NCBI GenBank assembly: GCA_016777395.1
Contig: JADHRO010000022.1
Span: forward strand, 1 to 15,089
DNA length: 15,089 nucleotides
DNA from: Chitinophagales bacterium
GTDB lineage: Bacteria > Bacteroidota > Bacteroidia > Chitinophagales > UBA8649
Reading direction: 5' to 3'
Part shown: piece after piece, positions 1 through 8,184 of the stretch
How positions within the stretch are numbered: the stretch's first letter is position 1
How the letters are laid out: the number at the start of each line of letters is the position of its first letter
Program-made: the position numbers and the translations under genes
Notes under the pieces: model-generated
What the model was told of the DNA's origin: nothing
Seen by the model: only the letters and a program-made list of their open reading frames with translations
The model's database searches: none

Positions 1-3000
1 CAAAGCTATTCTATATCAAATGCCACAGTAAATGATTGTTTTGCTAATTTTACTGATAGCGATGCAGGCAATAGTGTAAGTCCCTCATTTTATGGACACA
101 ATGAGGATTATACTTTTTCTATTTGTCCAAGTGGAGCGGACTCTATTGTCTTAAGCTTTGCTTCATTTTGTTCAGAGTTGAATTTAGATTTTATCACCTT
201 TTATGATGGCCCTGATTTAAGTTCACCTCAAATTGGTATTTCTTATTCAGGTATTGTCAATATTCCACCAATCATCGCCACCAGTGGTTGTTTGACCGTA
301 CATTTTGTGAGTGATGCTTCCGTTGCATGTGAAGGATGGCAGGCATCTTGGGTAAGTATTATAAATACTCCAGCTAACCCTACTTTTGCCCCAATACCTA
401 ACCCATTATGCAATACGAACAGTTTTACGCTTACCTTGGATCATGATGTAGTTTGTTCTGCAGTGAACGCTGGAAGTTTTAACATTTTTGGGCCATCTAA
501 TCAGTCCGTTACTTCAATTACGCCAATAAATTGTTCAAATGGAACGAGCAATACTGTGCAAGTGGATTTTGCTCCCGGCTTAAACGCCAATGGCAATTAT
601 ACCCTACAATTTTCAAGTGATTTCTTAGATGCATGTGATAGTCTGTGGCAATTGACTGCATTCGGAAATTTTACGGTTAATGATTGTCCTATATCTGTAG
701 AAATACAATCACCAGATACTATCATTTGTACGGGAACTTGCACTACTCTTGAAGCAGTAGCATCGGGAGGAGATGGAAGTTATAACTATACTTGGAATAA
801 TGGCTTGCCAGCATCTGCAGGTCCACATATCATTTGTCCGCTTTCAAATACCATCTATACCTGCACAGTGACCGACGGGGCAGGAGCACCAGCGGGTTTT
901 GTTCAAGTGATTGTCGAAGTGATACCTCCAGCTGTTCTTCCAGCAAATTTTACGATTTGTCAATCAGACCCCAATGTAGATTTAGATGCCGTGCCGAATT
1001 CGGGATATTGGGATGGACCCTGTTTTGGGAATGATACTTTAGCAGGTATTTTTCACCCGGGGTGGTGTGGAACAGGAGTTAAAACTATTTATTATAATAA
1101 TGGGGGCTGCATTGATTCCATGGAAATAACAGTTAACCCAATGAGTGTTGGAGCAACCAATAAACTAGTTTGCCCAGGTAGTCCTCCTTTCAATATATGG
1201 ACAAATAATCCCGGTGGAGTATTCACTGGAAATGGAATCACGGATTCACTGATGGGTACGTTCAATCCAGTTCTTGCGGGCCTCGGTGTTCACAATGTAA
1301 TCTATTCAAATCCACCTTGTACCAATAGAACCAAAATCATTACAGTGGGTACAGCAACGATTCAAGCTGATGACACCGTTTGTATTAATAGTGATCGATT
1401 TACGCCTGTTTTTAATCCTAAGGGTGGAACATGGACGGGTCCTGGGGTCACGAATTGGTATTGGTGTAGATTCGATGCAGCAATAGCTGGATCGGGTACG
1501 CACGAATTGATTTATACCTATGGGAGTTGCTCGGATACTTTGCGCATGACGGTTATTGATATTGATGCGGGGTCAAATATGACCGTATGTCCTGCAGAAG
1601 CTCCTTTTAGTCTTGGTGGTGCTCCACTCGGCGGAGTTTGGACTGGTGCAGGGGTAGTAGATTCCATCTTAGGTATATTTGATCCGGGGTTTAATGGAGG
1701 GAATAACTTTAATACTTACCTCACTTACACTTTAAATGGCTGCGGTGATTCCATCCAAATTTATGGGAGAAATACAGTCATTGGATATTCTCCTTTGGGG
1801 TCTTTTTGTAATTATGATAGTGACTTAACACTTAATTATTCAAATACACAACGATCGCCAGGGGGAGGCGCTTGGAGCGGTAATGGGATAACTAATCCGA
1901 ATGCTAACGGCACCTTTTCTCCGAGTATCGCCGGGACGGGAAATCATTATTTGTACTATTTAGCCAATACTTGTTTGGACAGTACCTTGGTAACCTTATT
2001 TCCTGACCCCATGTTAAGTGATACTTCCATATGCCTGGAACACTCAGCTTTCGATCTTGAAGCAATGGTCCCCGGGGGCTTTTGGAATGGTGATGGAATT
2101 GTAAACCCAATAGCAGGAACATTTTTGCCGGTAATAGCAGGAGTGGGCGTGCATTCAATAAGCTATTTAACACCGGATTCATGTATCTATTATATGGATA
2201 TACGCGTCGATAGCCTACCGGCAGTAAACCTTACTGGATTACCTGAGTTATGGTGCTTTGCAGATACTAACTTTTTGCTAGTAGCCAATCCCTTAGGTGG
2301 AGTATGGAGTGGAGCAAGTTCGGATTCAATACTTAATCCTATTGTTGTTGGTTCCGGAGTTCATACAATAAACTATACGATAGGTTCGGGTGAGTGTGCA
2401 ATCAATAATTCCAAATCTATTCAAGTATTGGATACCTTAAAGATTACTGTTTCTTATTCGGATACAAGTGTATGCCAAGGGGAATATCTTAGGATTTCTG
2501 CAGAGGCACTTGGAGGCGATTTTTTAAATTATTCCTTTGATTGGGATAATAATTTAGGCGGTTCCTCTGAAATAGTTTTTCAGGTTGACTCAAACAATAC
2601 CTATACAGCAACTTTGAATGATGGCTGCAGTGATGAAGTAAGTGCAAGCATAATAGTAAATGTTTATCCTAGCTTCGAATTGCAATTCGACTCGAGTGAT
2701 GCTGTTTGCTATGGTGAGCAAGGTTGGCTTAAAGTTATACCAAATCCACCAGGGCTTTATGCTATCGAATGGAATCAGGATAGTGCATTGAGTTTGGATA
2801 GCATAGCAGGTATAGCAGGACGATTTTATGATGTGCTTGTCATAGATCAGAATACGGGCTGTGTGCAATCAAATTCTATTCAAATACCTTCTTTTGGTCA
2901 AATTATTGCTGACTTCTTATCTTCCCCAAATGATCGTTGCCTTGATTTGTTAGATCCGGAGTTTTATTTTATTGACCAAAGTATCGGTGGAGATTCTGGA

Positions 3001-3435
3001 GCTTGGAGTTTTGGTGATGGTACAGGAAATAGTTATACGCCATTTGTCAATCTTTATCATGAATATCAAGATACAGGCAATTTCGAAGTGGTATTGCAAA
3101 TTGTAAATGAGGGCGGCTGCATTGATCAGCAGGTACTAAGGGTTTGTGTAAAGCCCAAAACACTAGTTATCGCTCCAACGGCGTTCTCCCCAAACAACGA
3201 TGGCATAAATGATGTTTTCTTTCTAAGAAGTATTGGAGCCAATGCCGCCAAATTATCCATTTTTAATCGCTGGGGTGAAATGGTATTTCAATCCAGTGAT
3301 CTGGAACAAGCATGGGATGGTTCTTTTCTTGGCAGCATTCAGGAGGTAGGCACTTATACTTGGCACCTAAGCTATTTTTCTGTAGAAAACAAGAAAGAGA
3401 AATTAGAAAAAGGTTCTTTTCAACTTATTCGCTAG
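1..3435 (+). CDS. Giant surface protein, 3' part: CUB, seven Ig-like repeats, PKD, T9SS type B sorting domain (5' end outside window)
   Basis: The frame is open from base 1 to the TAG at 3433-3435, so the gene is cut by the window edge; the TTG at 178 is internal to the CUB domain and is not a start. Domains in order: a CUB domain at about nt 30-355 (FYGHNEDYTFSIC, FITFYDGPD); an Ig-like segment to about 685; a SprB/PKD-like domain at about 688-930; seven approximately 70-residue Cys-containing repeats at about 930-2430, each with a GGxWxGxG-like core; two further SprB-like domains at about 2440-2890; a PKD domain at about 2900-3150 (WSFGDGT); and a C-terminal gliding-motility-associated domain from about 3163 (AFSPNNDGINDVF, IFNRWGEMVF, WDG). 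That last domain is the type B T9SS sorting signal, so the protein is predicted to be exported to the cell surface or medium, probably as an adhesin or matrix component. The ligand is unknown. It converges on the DUF2490 gene with only 8 bp between stop codons. Confidence 0.93.
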   Translation, partial: QSYSISNATVNDCFANFTDSDAGNSVSPSFYGHNEDYTFSICPSGADSIVLSFASFCSELNLDFITFYDGPDLSSPQIGISYSGIVNIPPIIATSGCLTVHFVSDASVACEGWQASWVSIINTPANPTFAPIPNPLCNTNSFTLTLDHDVVCSAVNAGSFNIFGPSNQSVTSITPINCSNGTSNTVQVDFAPGLNANGNYTLQFSSDFLDACDSLWQLTAFGNFTVNDCPISVEIQSPDTIICTGTCTTLEAVASGGDGSYNYTWNNGLPASAGPHIICPLSNTIYTCTVTDGAGAPAGFVQVIVEVIPPAVLPANFTICQSDPNVDLDAVPNSGYWDGPCFGNDTLAGIFHPGWCGTGVKTIYYNNGGCIDSMEITVNPMSVGATNKLVCPGSPPFNIWTNNPGGVFTGNGITDSLMGTFNPVLAGLGVHNVIYSNPPCTNRTKIITVGTATIQADDTVCINSDRFTPVFNPKGGTWTGPGVTNWYWCRFDAAIAGSGTHELIYTYGSCSDTLRMTVIDIDAGSNMTVCPAEAPFSLGGAPLGGVWTGAGVVDSILGIFDPGFNGGNNFNTYLTYTLNGCGDSIQIYGRNTVIGYSPLGSFCNYDSDLTLNYSNTQRSPGGGAWSGNGITNPNANGTFSPSIAGTGNHYLYYLANTCLDSTLVTLFPDPMLSDTSICLEHSAFDLEAMVPGGFWNGDGIVNPIAGTFLPVIAGVGVHSISYLTPDSCIYYMDIRVDSLPAVNLTGLPELWCFADTNFLLVANPLGGVWSGASSDSILNPIVVGSGVHTINYTIGSGECAINNSKSIQVLDTLKITVSYSDTSVCQGEYLRISAEALGGDFLNYSFDWDNNLGGSSEIVFQVDSNNTYTATLNDGCSDEVSASIIVNVYPSFELQFDSSDAVCYGEQGWLKVIPNPPGLYAIEWNQDSALSLDSIAGIAGRFYDVLVIDQNTGCVQSNSIQIPSFGQIIADFLSSPNDRCLDLLDPEFYFIDQSIGGDSGAWSFGDGTGNSYTPFVNLYHEYQDTGNFEVVLQIVNEGGCIDQQVLRVCVKPKTLVIAPTAFSPNNDGINDVFFLRSIGANAAKLSIFNRWGEMVFQSSDLEQAWDGSFLGSIQEVGTYTWHLSYFSVENKKEKLEKGSFQLIR
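931..2430 (+). repeat. Seven tandem protein-level repeats (about 70 aa each, GGxWxGxG core)
   Basis: Within the large surface protein, cores occur at about nt 999 (SGYWDGPC), 1210 (PGGVFTGNG), 1420 (KGGTWTGPG), 1627 (LGGVWTGAG), 1858 (PGGGAWSGNG), 2071 (PGGFWNGDG) and 2293 (LGGVWSGAS), at 207-231 nt spacing. Each core is followed by a GxFxPxxAGxGxHxIxY-like strand and a Cys, and preceded by a Cys-containing strand, suggesting one disulfide per module. The repeats are clear in protein but diverged in DNA, which fits old duplication rather than recent expansion. Unit 1 has two extra Cys (GPCF, GWCG) and unit 3 one extra (WYWCR). Confidence 0.85.
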
Positions 3436-3443
3436 CTGAGCGC

Positions 3444-4073
3444 CTAAAACGAATACTTGTATTTTATCCCAAGCACAACATCTGCATCTGGATTAGCGGT
3501 ATTTATTTCTTGTTGGAACATAATGGATGCGCCCACACGATGATGTTTATTGAGGTTGTGATTGGCACCAAAACTTAATCGGTATCTATCTAAGACATTT
3601 CTATTGTAGTAAAATGAATAGAACAACTCTCCTCCAATTCCTATTTCCCAGTGTTTATTGAATTTATAATCTACTTGCAGCTTATTCCTAATTTTATATT
3701 CTATTGGATCTTTGCTGTTGAAGTCTTGTTGAACATTAAATCGATAGCTTAGGGTGATGTCTTCAATCTTGTAACGGAATTGGTTACTCAATGCCAGCCT
3801 ATTTCCAAAAGATCCATTCGTATAATAAGTGAATCGATAAATCAAACCTAAACGATAAAATTTGTTGGGCTTGTACGTGAAACCGGTTTCAGTTAATAAA
3901 CTATTCAGCTTGCTAAGGTTGTCTTTCAATCTGATTTCTTCTTCAAACTTAAATTCAAATTGCTTATTTATTTTTTTCTCAACAGCTATACCGCTCCATA
4001 AGCCGGATTGGACTTGGGAAAAAGACCGATTCGCGAAGAAAGCGAGTGAGAGCAAAACCAATATTTTTTTCAT
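3444..4073 (-). CDS. DUF2490-family outer-membrane beta-barrel protein
   Basis: 209 aa with an N-terminal signal peptide (MKKILVLLSLAFFANRSFSQ, cleavage probably after SFSQ). The mature part opens with the DUF2490 signature (SGLWSGIAVEKKINKQ, then FKFEEEIRLKDN) and continues as alternating amphipathic strands rich in aromatic residues (YRLGLIYRFTYY, EIGIGGELFYSFYY). It ends in a terminal aromatic (KYKYSF), the usual outer-membrane barrel ending. Predicted location is the outer membrane; function is unknown for the family. It is the last gene of the CotH/VTC operon, 12 bp after the DUF4956 stop, so it may serve the same process (envelope passage or anchoring), which is inference only. The family call is from recognition of the motif pattern, not a profile search. 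Confidence 0.82.
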   Translation of the reverse strand: MKKILVLLSLAFFANRSFSQVQSGLWSGIAVEKKINKQFEFKFEEEIRLKDNLSKLNSLLTETGFTYKPNKFYRLGLIYRFTYYTNGSFGNRLALSNQFRYKIEDITLSYRFNVQQDFNSKDPIEYKIRNKLQVDYKFNKHWEIGIGGELFYSFYYNRNVLDRYRLSFGANHNLNKHHRVGASIMFQQEINTANPDADVVLGIKYKYSF

Positions 4074-4085
4074 TGACTATCGAAT

Positions 4086-4715
4086 CTATCTTTCATGAAC
4101 AACCCTTAGTCTGGCTGAATCTCTTATGTAATCTACTTCTAAAATGTCAAAACGAATAATAGGCTTTCCAATTCTCTTTTGCAAGTCCTCAAGCAATAAA
4201 GCTTCGTTTTCTGGTTTAATATTCTCAATGACTTCATATCGGATGGTTTGTGTAGTCACCCCGCTATTTGCCAGGTATCTCTCCAGAACATAAGTAATGA
4301 AAATAATAAAAGCATTGGTAAATAACAGCTCCGCATAGCTAATTTTTTTAGTTGCTAAAGCATTAATTACAGCAACTGCAATTACAATAAACATATAGGT
4401 CATTTCTTTAACCTGAATTTGTGCAGTTCGATAGCGAAGGATCGAGAAAACAGCAAATAAACCAAAAGCAAAGCCGATGTCTAGTTCCGCATTGCTGAAA
4501 AGATTACAAACGAAGAAAATAAGAGGACTGAACACCATGAAGGTAAAGATGTATTCACTATCCTTGCGAGTGGGTTGATAAATAAAATGAATAATGGAGT
4601 ACGCAACAGTTAGGTTAAGTCCTAGTCTGAGGATTAGCTCATAAAAATCCACATCAAATAATTTAATGTCAAATATTCGAATAGCGTCTAATAACAGGGT
4701 ATTTAATTCAATCAT
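4086..4715 (-). CDS. DUF4956 polytopic inner-membrane protein
   Basis: 209 aa. Hydrophobic segments at about residues 27-46, 55-73, 80-93, 106-122 and 128-145 indicate four or five membrane passes. The hallmark DUF4956 motif lies in the middle (GLFAVFSILRYRTAQIQVKEM, residues 85-105, with the conserved RYRT). Residues about 148-209 form a soluble tail with an alternating strand/helix pattern (IRYEVIENI, LLLEDLQKRIGKPIIRFDI, SARLRVV) resembling small ACT-like domains. The function is not established. Its ATG overlaps the end of the polyphosphate-polymerase gene by 8 bp (4708-4715), implying translational coupling and stoichiometric production. By analogy with yeast VTC, where the catalytic domain works next to a membrane channel, it could be the membrane partner of the VTC enzyme; this is inference. 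Confidence 0.88.
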   Translation of the reverse strand: MIELNTLLLDAIRIFDIKLFDVDFYELILRLGLNLTVAYSIIHFIYQPTRKDSEYIFTFMVFSPLIFFVCNLFSNAELDIGFAFGLFAVFSILRYRTAQIQVKEMTYMFIVIAVAVINALATKKISYAELLFTNAFIIFITYVLERYLANSGVTTQTIRYEVIENIKPENEALLLEDLQKRIGKPIIRFDILEVDYIRDSARLRVVHER

Positions 4716-5460
4716 GTAGGGTTTTTTCTAGGTGACGAAGATTACGTTTGAAATTATTTCTTTTTAATTGATTATTTAAACTCAAAAAGCTAAAACAGTA
4801 TTTACTGAAGCTATCCGAGTATACTTTATATTTTTTAAGTATCAGATTAAACTCGCTTGCATGTTTAAATCTATCCTGCTTTAACTCAGCAATGACCAGA
4901 TTCTTAAAGCAATGTTCCTTTCCATTCCAACGGGCACGCAAATTAAGATCTAAGGTACATCTATCTTTCAATTCTTTATGAGCTAGGGTGATTCGTTGGA
5001 AATCGATTTGTAATTCTTGCGCAAAATCCTCAACTGGAATAGGGGCATTTTTATTGACAAAATCCACTATGCGCGGACTTCGAATGTGCTCTTCAGTAGT
5101 CATTGGAATACGGTTTTTGACCGTTCTAGACTTGTTGTTTTTTGTTTTTATCTCAATAAAACTCAGATCTGATTCAACATATTTCCGTATTCGAATCTTG
5201 GTTCGGCTAAGCCTTCCTCTTTGATGATTATGGTAGCACGAAAAATCTTCTGTATCGAAATATTGATTTTCATATTGAAGTAAGCTTACTCCCTCAATTT
5301 CCAATACCTTGTAATAAGCTTTTAAGTCTTTCAAAATTGCAGGTAGTTTGCGCTCATGAAAGATGTACTTGGTATCGTTTCGATTCAGGAGTTTTATCTC
5401 GTTCATTTCCTCAAGGTTCGTAGGGGAAAACGCATCAATATGTTTTTGAAGAGAATTCAA
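4708..5460 (-). CDS. VTC-domain polyphosphate polymerase
   Basis: 250 aa, a single VTC domain (CYTH/triphosphate-tunnel fold). Vtc4-type enzymes in yeast make polyphosphate from ATP. Tunnel motifs are present: LLNRNDTKYIF (R27, K31), YFDT at 67-70, the basic RTKIRIRKY strand (R86, K88, R90, R92), IEIKTK at 102-107, DRCTLDLNLRARW around 166-178, IAELKQD (E192, K194) and SFSKYC near the C-terminus. The active site therefore looks intact. No signal peptide or membrane segment is seen, so it is predicted cytoplasmic, perhaps membrane-associated through DUF4956. The start is TTG at 5458-5460, directly after the lipoprotein TAA in the same frame; the first ATG (5404-5406) would remove the FSPxxLEEM stretch I expect in relatives, so TTG is preferred. 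It overlaps DUF4956 by 8 bp. Confidence 0.9.
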   Translation of the reverse strand: MNSLQKHIDAFSPTNLEEMNEIKLLNRNDTKYIFHERKLPAILKDLKAYYKVLEIEGVSLLQYENQYFDTEDFSCYHNHQRGRLSRTKIRIRKYVESDLSFIEIKTKNNKSRTVKNRIPMTTEEHIRSPRIVDFVNKNAPIPVEDFAQELQIDFQRITLAHKELKDRCTLDLNLRARWNGKEHCFKNLVIAELKQDRFKHASEFNLILKKYKVYSDSFSKYCFSFLSLNNQLKRNNFKRNLRHLEKTLHD

Positions 5461-5856
5461 TTAATTGATATATTTCTTAATATAGATAGTGTCTGCAAGG
5501 AATTCTTCTTTTCGCTCTTTTAACTCAATATCCACAAATTTAGGTTCTACACCACCGGGGCATGCTAAGCATTCAGAATAGACAAAAATAGAGTAATCTC
5601 CTTTATACAGATATTCAAAACGAAAAGAACCATCATAATTGGTTCGAGTTTCATCTGCATAATAGGCATTGTCTCCGTAAATAATGTAGACACGCTCTTC
5701 CGGAGCAGGATAATCCACAACAAATAGCTCTGTACCATCGATGTATTCTTCTATAATAATAACACCCTCAATACTATTTTTACCCCCAACACCTGGTTCT
5801 TTACTGCAACCTACAAGAAATATTAAACCTAAAATGCCAACTAATCCTTTTCTCAT
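5461..5856 (-). CDS. Small lipoprotein with transthyretin-like beta-sandwich, CotH/VTC operon
   Basis: 131 aa. A lipoprotein signal peptide is visible: MRKG, a hydrophobic core, then the lipobox LVGC with Cys17 as lipidation site. The mature protein starts SKEPGVGGKNSIEG and has the pattern of a carboxypeptidase-regulatory/transthyretin-like sandwich (YNGSFRFEYL-like region reading YDGSFRFEYLYKGDYSIFVYS). Two Cys near residues 96-99 (ECLACPGG) are close enough to form a disulfide. Function is unknown; the likely site is the periplasmic or outer face of an envelope membrane. Its ATG overlaps the CotH stop as ATGA (5853-5856), and its own TAA touches the TTG of the polymerase gene, so the gene sits inside one transcript. 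The family assignment of the sandwich is tentative. Confidence 0.85.
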   Translation of the reverse strand: MRKGLVGILGLIFLVGCSKEPGVGGKNSIEGVIIIEEYIDGTELFVVDYPAPEERVYIIYGDNAYYADETRTNYDGSFRFEYLYKGDYSIFVYSECLACPGGVEPKFVDIELKERKEEFLADTIYIKKYIN

Positions 5857-8072
5857 TTCACTACTATTTTTTTACTCATTCCATTAATATTGACAAAATA
5901 AATACCACTAGACCATTCAGCAGTGCTCACTTGTTTATCTTTTCCAAGATAAATCACTTGGCCCAAAACATCATAAATAGTAATATCAAAATCATCATGA
6001 CCTTGCCATTCTATATAAATAAGCCCGACACTGGGGTTGGGGTAAACTTGAAACGGCGCTTGTCCATACCTATTGCTTATTGAAACTCCTGTGGTATCTT
6101 CTACGCCATTGTAGGCTTTAAATGTGGCTGTCATAAGTTGTAACGGTCCCGTTCCATTTGGAAATCGCCCATAGCTTGTATCTGCCCAAAAATAGACATA
6201 CTTTATTTTGTCTAAAATATTAGCTCCATCTGTCAAATAAACAGATTCACCTCCTCCTGATAATTTAAAATTTGCATGAAGTCCTCCTTGCAGGGTATCG
6301 GCATCTGCCCAAACTATTAGGTAATCATCTGCAGCTAGCGTTGTACCTGCCGGAAATTTCCATCGAGTAAGATTGCTTCCCTTATCACTGAGATAATATG
6401 CACTCAAATCTATACTTAAATTTGAATTGTTGTACAATTCAATCCAATCATCAAACTCTCCATCCTGATCGGGTTGGGTGAAATCATTTCTTGCCTGTAT
6501 TTCATTAAGTACAATATCCGTGCTTGTAGAAACGGTGTAAAACTCGTGTTCAGCTCTAGCTGGTGAAAAAATTCCAGCATCATTGTTCTCAGCATAAATG
6601 TAAAATTGGATATCCGTGGCTTCTACAGAAACAATAGAGGTGAATATATTATCTCCAGCAGTAGCATCTGCATTAGTTCCATCGTCATACATTTCCACTT
6701 TTACAAATCGATCACCCGCAAACAAGCGATAACCCAATATTACATCAGTTGAATTAACAACCTCCGCACTTACGATCAATTGCGTATTAGCAGGAACGGA
6801 CTCATCATAGCTTATATTATTTATGGTAGGTGCCAAACTCGAAAACTCAGTGGTACTTTCTAAATAAGTCTTTCGCTCATCAAACAATTCTGTCAAGCCA
6901 ATAAAACCTATTCCTGGGCTAACAGCTTCATTAACTGTGGCCGTTAAATTACTTTGAGCTTGCGTGAAACTATATATCGCATTGGCATCTGCTTGCAAGG
7001 AAGCTTCAAAAATGGATTGTAGGTTAATTGCACGTTCAAAATATAAATCATTCTCAATATTCTCTTCGTATATCGTTTTACAATGGGCAATATACATTCT
7101 TCGATATGTTGGGTTGTCAAATATTAACTTTAGCAAGGGCCATGTAGCATCATTTTCTCGCAAAAGGATATCCATTTCTGCTAAAGTTCCAACAGAAGGT
7201 CCTTGATTAATCATGCTAAAACTTCCCATGCTCTGATTCAAATCCCAGATAATAGGCGACATATTATCATTCTTTGAATTAATCAGGTAGTAATTTTGTT
7301 TGAAGGGCCCCGTGTATGAATCCAAATTTACCAATACATTGTTGTACGCCAACATCCAAATGGCTCTATCAATATCCATATAATCTTCTATCAAAACTGG
7401 CGCATTATCGACAATATTGGTTAAGCTTACAATATCTGCCCATCCCGTATCGCTATCCAACTCATAAAAGTCATAATAGCTCGCTTGGTTTGGACCCAAA
7501 TACTCTAGGCTCGAGCCGCCATTTTGAATTTGGGAAGGACTACATTTTATTCGAGTAGCATCTCGGTTGGCATAAAGATATCGTTCTTGAAAGTCACTAT
7601 TCACTGACTCCACATTATCATATAAGCCAATAAGAGTGCCATTTACATATACATTCATGTAATTACATTGTGGCGCATCCATATATTTTCGAGCAATTTC
7701 ATAACCCAAGACTTGGCGAACAAAACTAGGGTCCTTATCACCTGTACTTAATTTAAGAACTTGATATCCATCATAATCTTGATTAATGAATTGATCTAAC
7801 TTAATATTGAATGGGTTTTTGGTATTATTTGGGTTAAATGTGCTATTACCTTTGTATTTAACAACAACACTATCAAAGCTTTGCCCATTTATTTCGACGA
7901 CCCCCATCAATCGTTCATCCAATCCATTGGCATAGTAGGTATCTAAAATTTGATCCCAATTTGATTGAGTAAAAGTTATCTCAATTGTTCCTACCGAAGC
8001 AAGGTCATACAAGCCCTGCCCCTGTATCCTACAAACCACAAGCATGAGACTTGCTAAAATTATTTTTTTCAT
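5853..8072 (-). CDS. CotH kinase-fold protein with Ig-like, lamin-tail and T9SS type A sorting domains
   Basis: 739 aa with signal peptide (MKKIILASLMLVVCRIQGQ). CotH domain at about 27-400: YKGNSTF (73-79), FNIKLD (88-93, Lys91 as candidate ATP-contacting Lys), LKLSTGDKDPSFVRQVLGYEI (first 20 residues from 106), NNVLVNLDSY (244-253) and WDLNQSMGSF (276-285). Then an Ig-like segment (about 413-514), a lamin-tail domain (about 517-630, LNEIQARND, DDWIELYNNSN, LSDKGSNL, YLIVWAD) and a type A T9SS sorting domain (about 674-739, VYPNPSVG, YDVLGQ, SGIYFVNI, KKIVVK). Bacillus spore-coat CotH phosphorylates coat proteins, but this protein is predicted to leave the cell, and the usual DxD before FG reads DLN with M replacing F, so kinase activity is uncertain. 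It is the first gene of the operon, overlapping the lipoprotein by 4 bp. Confidence 0.9.
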   Translation of the reverse strand: MKKIILASLMLVVCRIQGQGLYDLASVGTIEITFTQSNWDQILDTYYANGLDERLMGVVEINGQSFDSVVVKYKGNSTFNPNNTKNPFNIKLDQFINQDYDGYQVLKLSTGDKDPSFVRQVLGYEIARKYMDAPQCNYMNVYVNGTLIGLYDNVESVNSDFQERYLYANRDATRIKCSPSQIQNGGSSLEYLGPNQASYYDFYELDSDTGWADIVSLTNIVDNAPVLIEDYMDIDRAIWMLAYNNVLVNLDSYTGPFKQNYYLINSKNDNMSPIIWDLNQSMGSFSMINQGPSVGTLAEMDILLRENDATWPLLKLIFDNPTYRRMYIAHCKTIYEENIENDLYFERAINLQSIFEASLQADANAIYSFTQAQSNLTATVNEAVSPGIGFIGLTELFDERKTYLESTTEFSSLAPTINNISYDESVPANTQLIVSAEVVNSTDVILGYRLFAGDRFVKVEMYDDGTNADATAGDNIFTSIVSVEATDIQFYIYAENNDAGIFSPARAEHEFYTVSTSTDIVLNEIQARNDFTQPDQDGEFDDWIELYNNSNLSIDLSAYYLSDKGSNLTRWKFPAGTTLAADDYLIVWADADTLQGGLHANFKLSGGGESVYLTDGANILDKIKYVYFWADTSYGRFPNGTGPLQLMTATFKAYNGVEDTTGVSISNRYGQAPFQVYPNPSVGLIYIEWQGHDDFDITIYDVLGQVIYLGKDKQVSTAEWSSGIYFVNINGMSKKIVVK

Positions 8073-8184
8073 AAACAGACCAACTATTTTTAATACTTAG
8101 ACGTCAAATTAGGAACATTACCTCTTTAATACCGGTTAAAGTTAAGAAATCTTTAAAAATTGATTAAGAAAAGATGAATTATAT

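Noticed and set aside
178..180. TTG as the start of the large surface-protein gene
   Set aside because: The frame is open from base 1, and residues upstream of 178 complete the CUB domain (GHNEDYTFSIC), so TTG is an internal Leu codon of a gene cut by the window edge.
3426..3455. Hairpin TATTCG...CGAATA spanning the convergent stops of the surface protein and DUF2490 genes
   Set aside because: The stem is only 6 bp with an 18-base loop and no T-run on either strand; too weak to call a terminator.
8110..8140. Near-match promoter (minus-strand TAATTTG near 8115-8121) and the imperfect palindrome around ACCGGT upstream of the CotH operon
   Set aside because: The box has one spacer base too few for TAnnTTTG and no -33 TTG; the palindrome needs a bulge. 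Neither is better than chance in AT-rich DNA, although the operon promoter is probably somewhere in 8073-8184.
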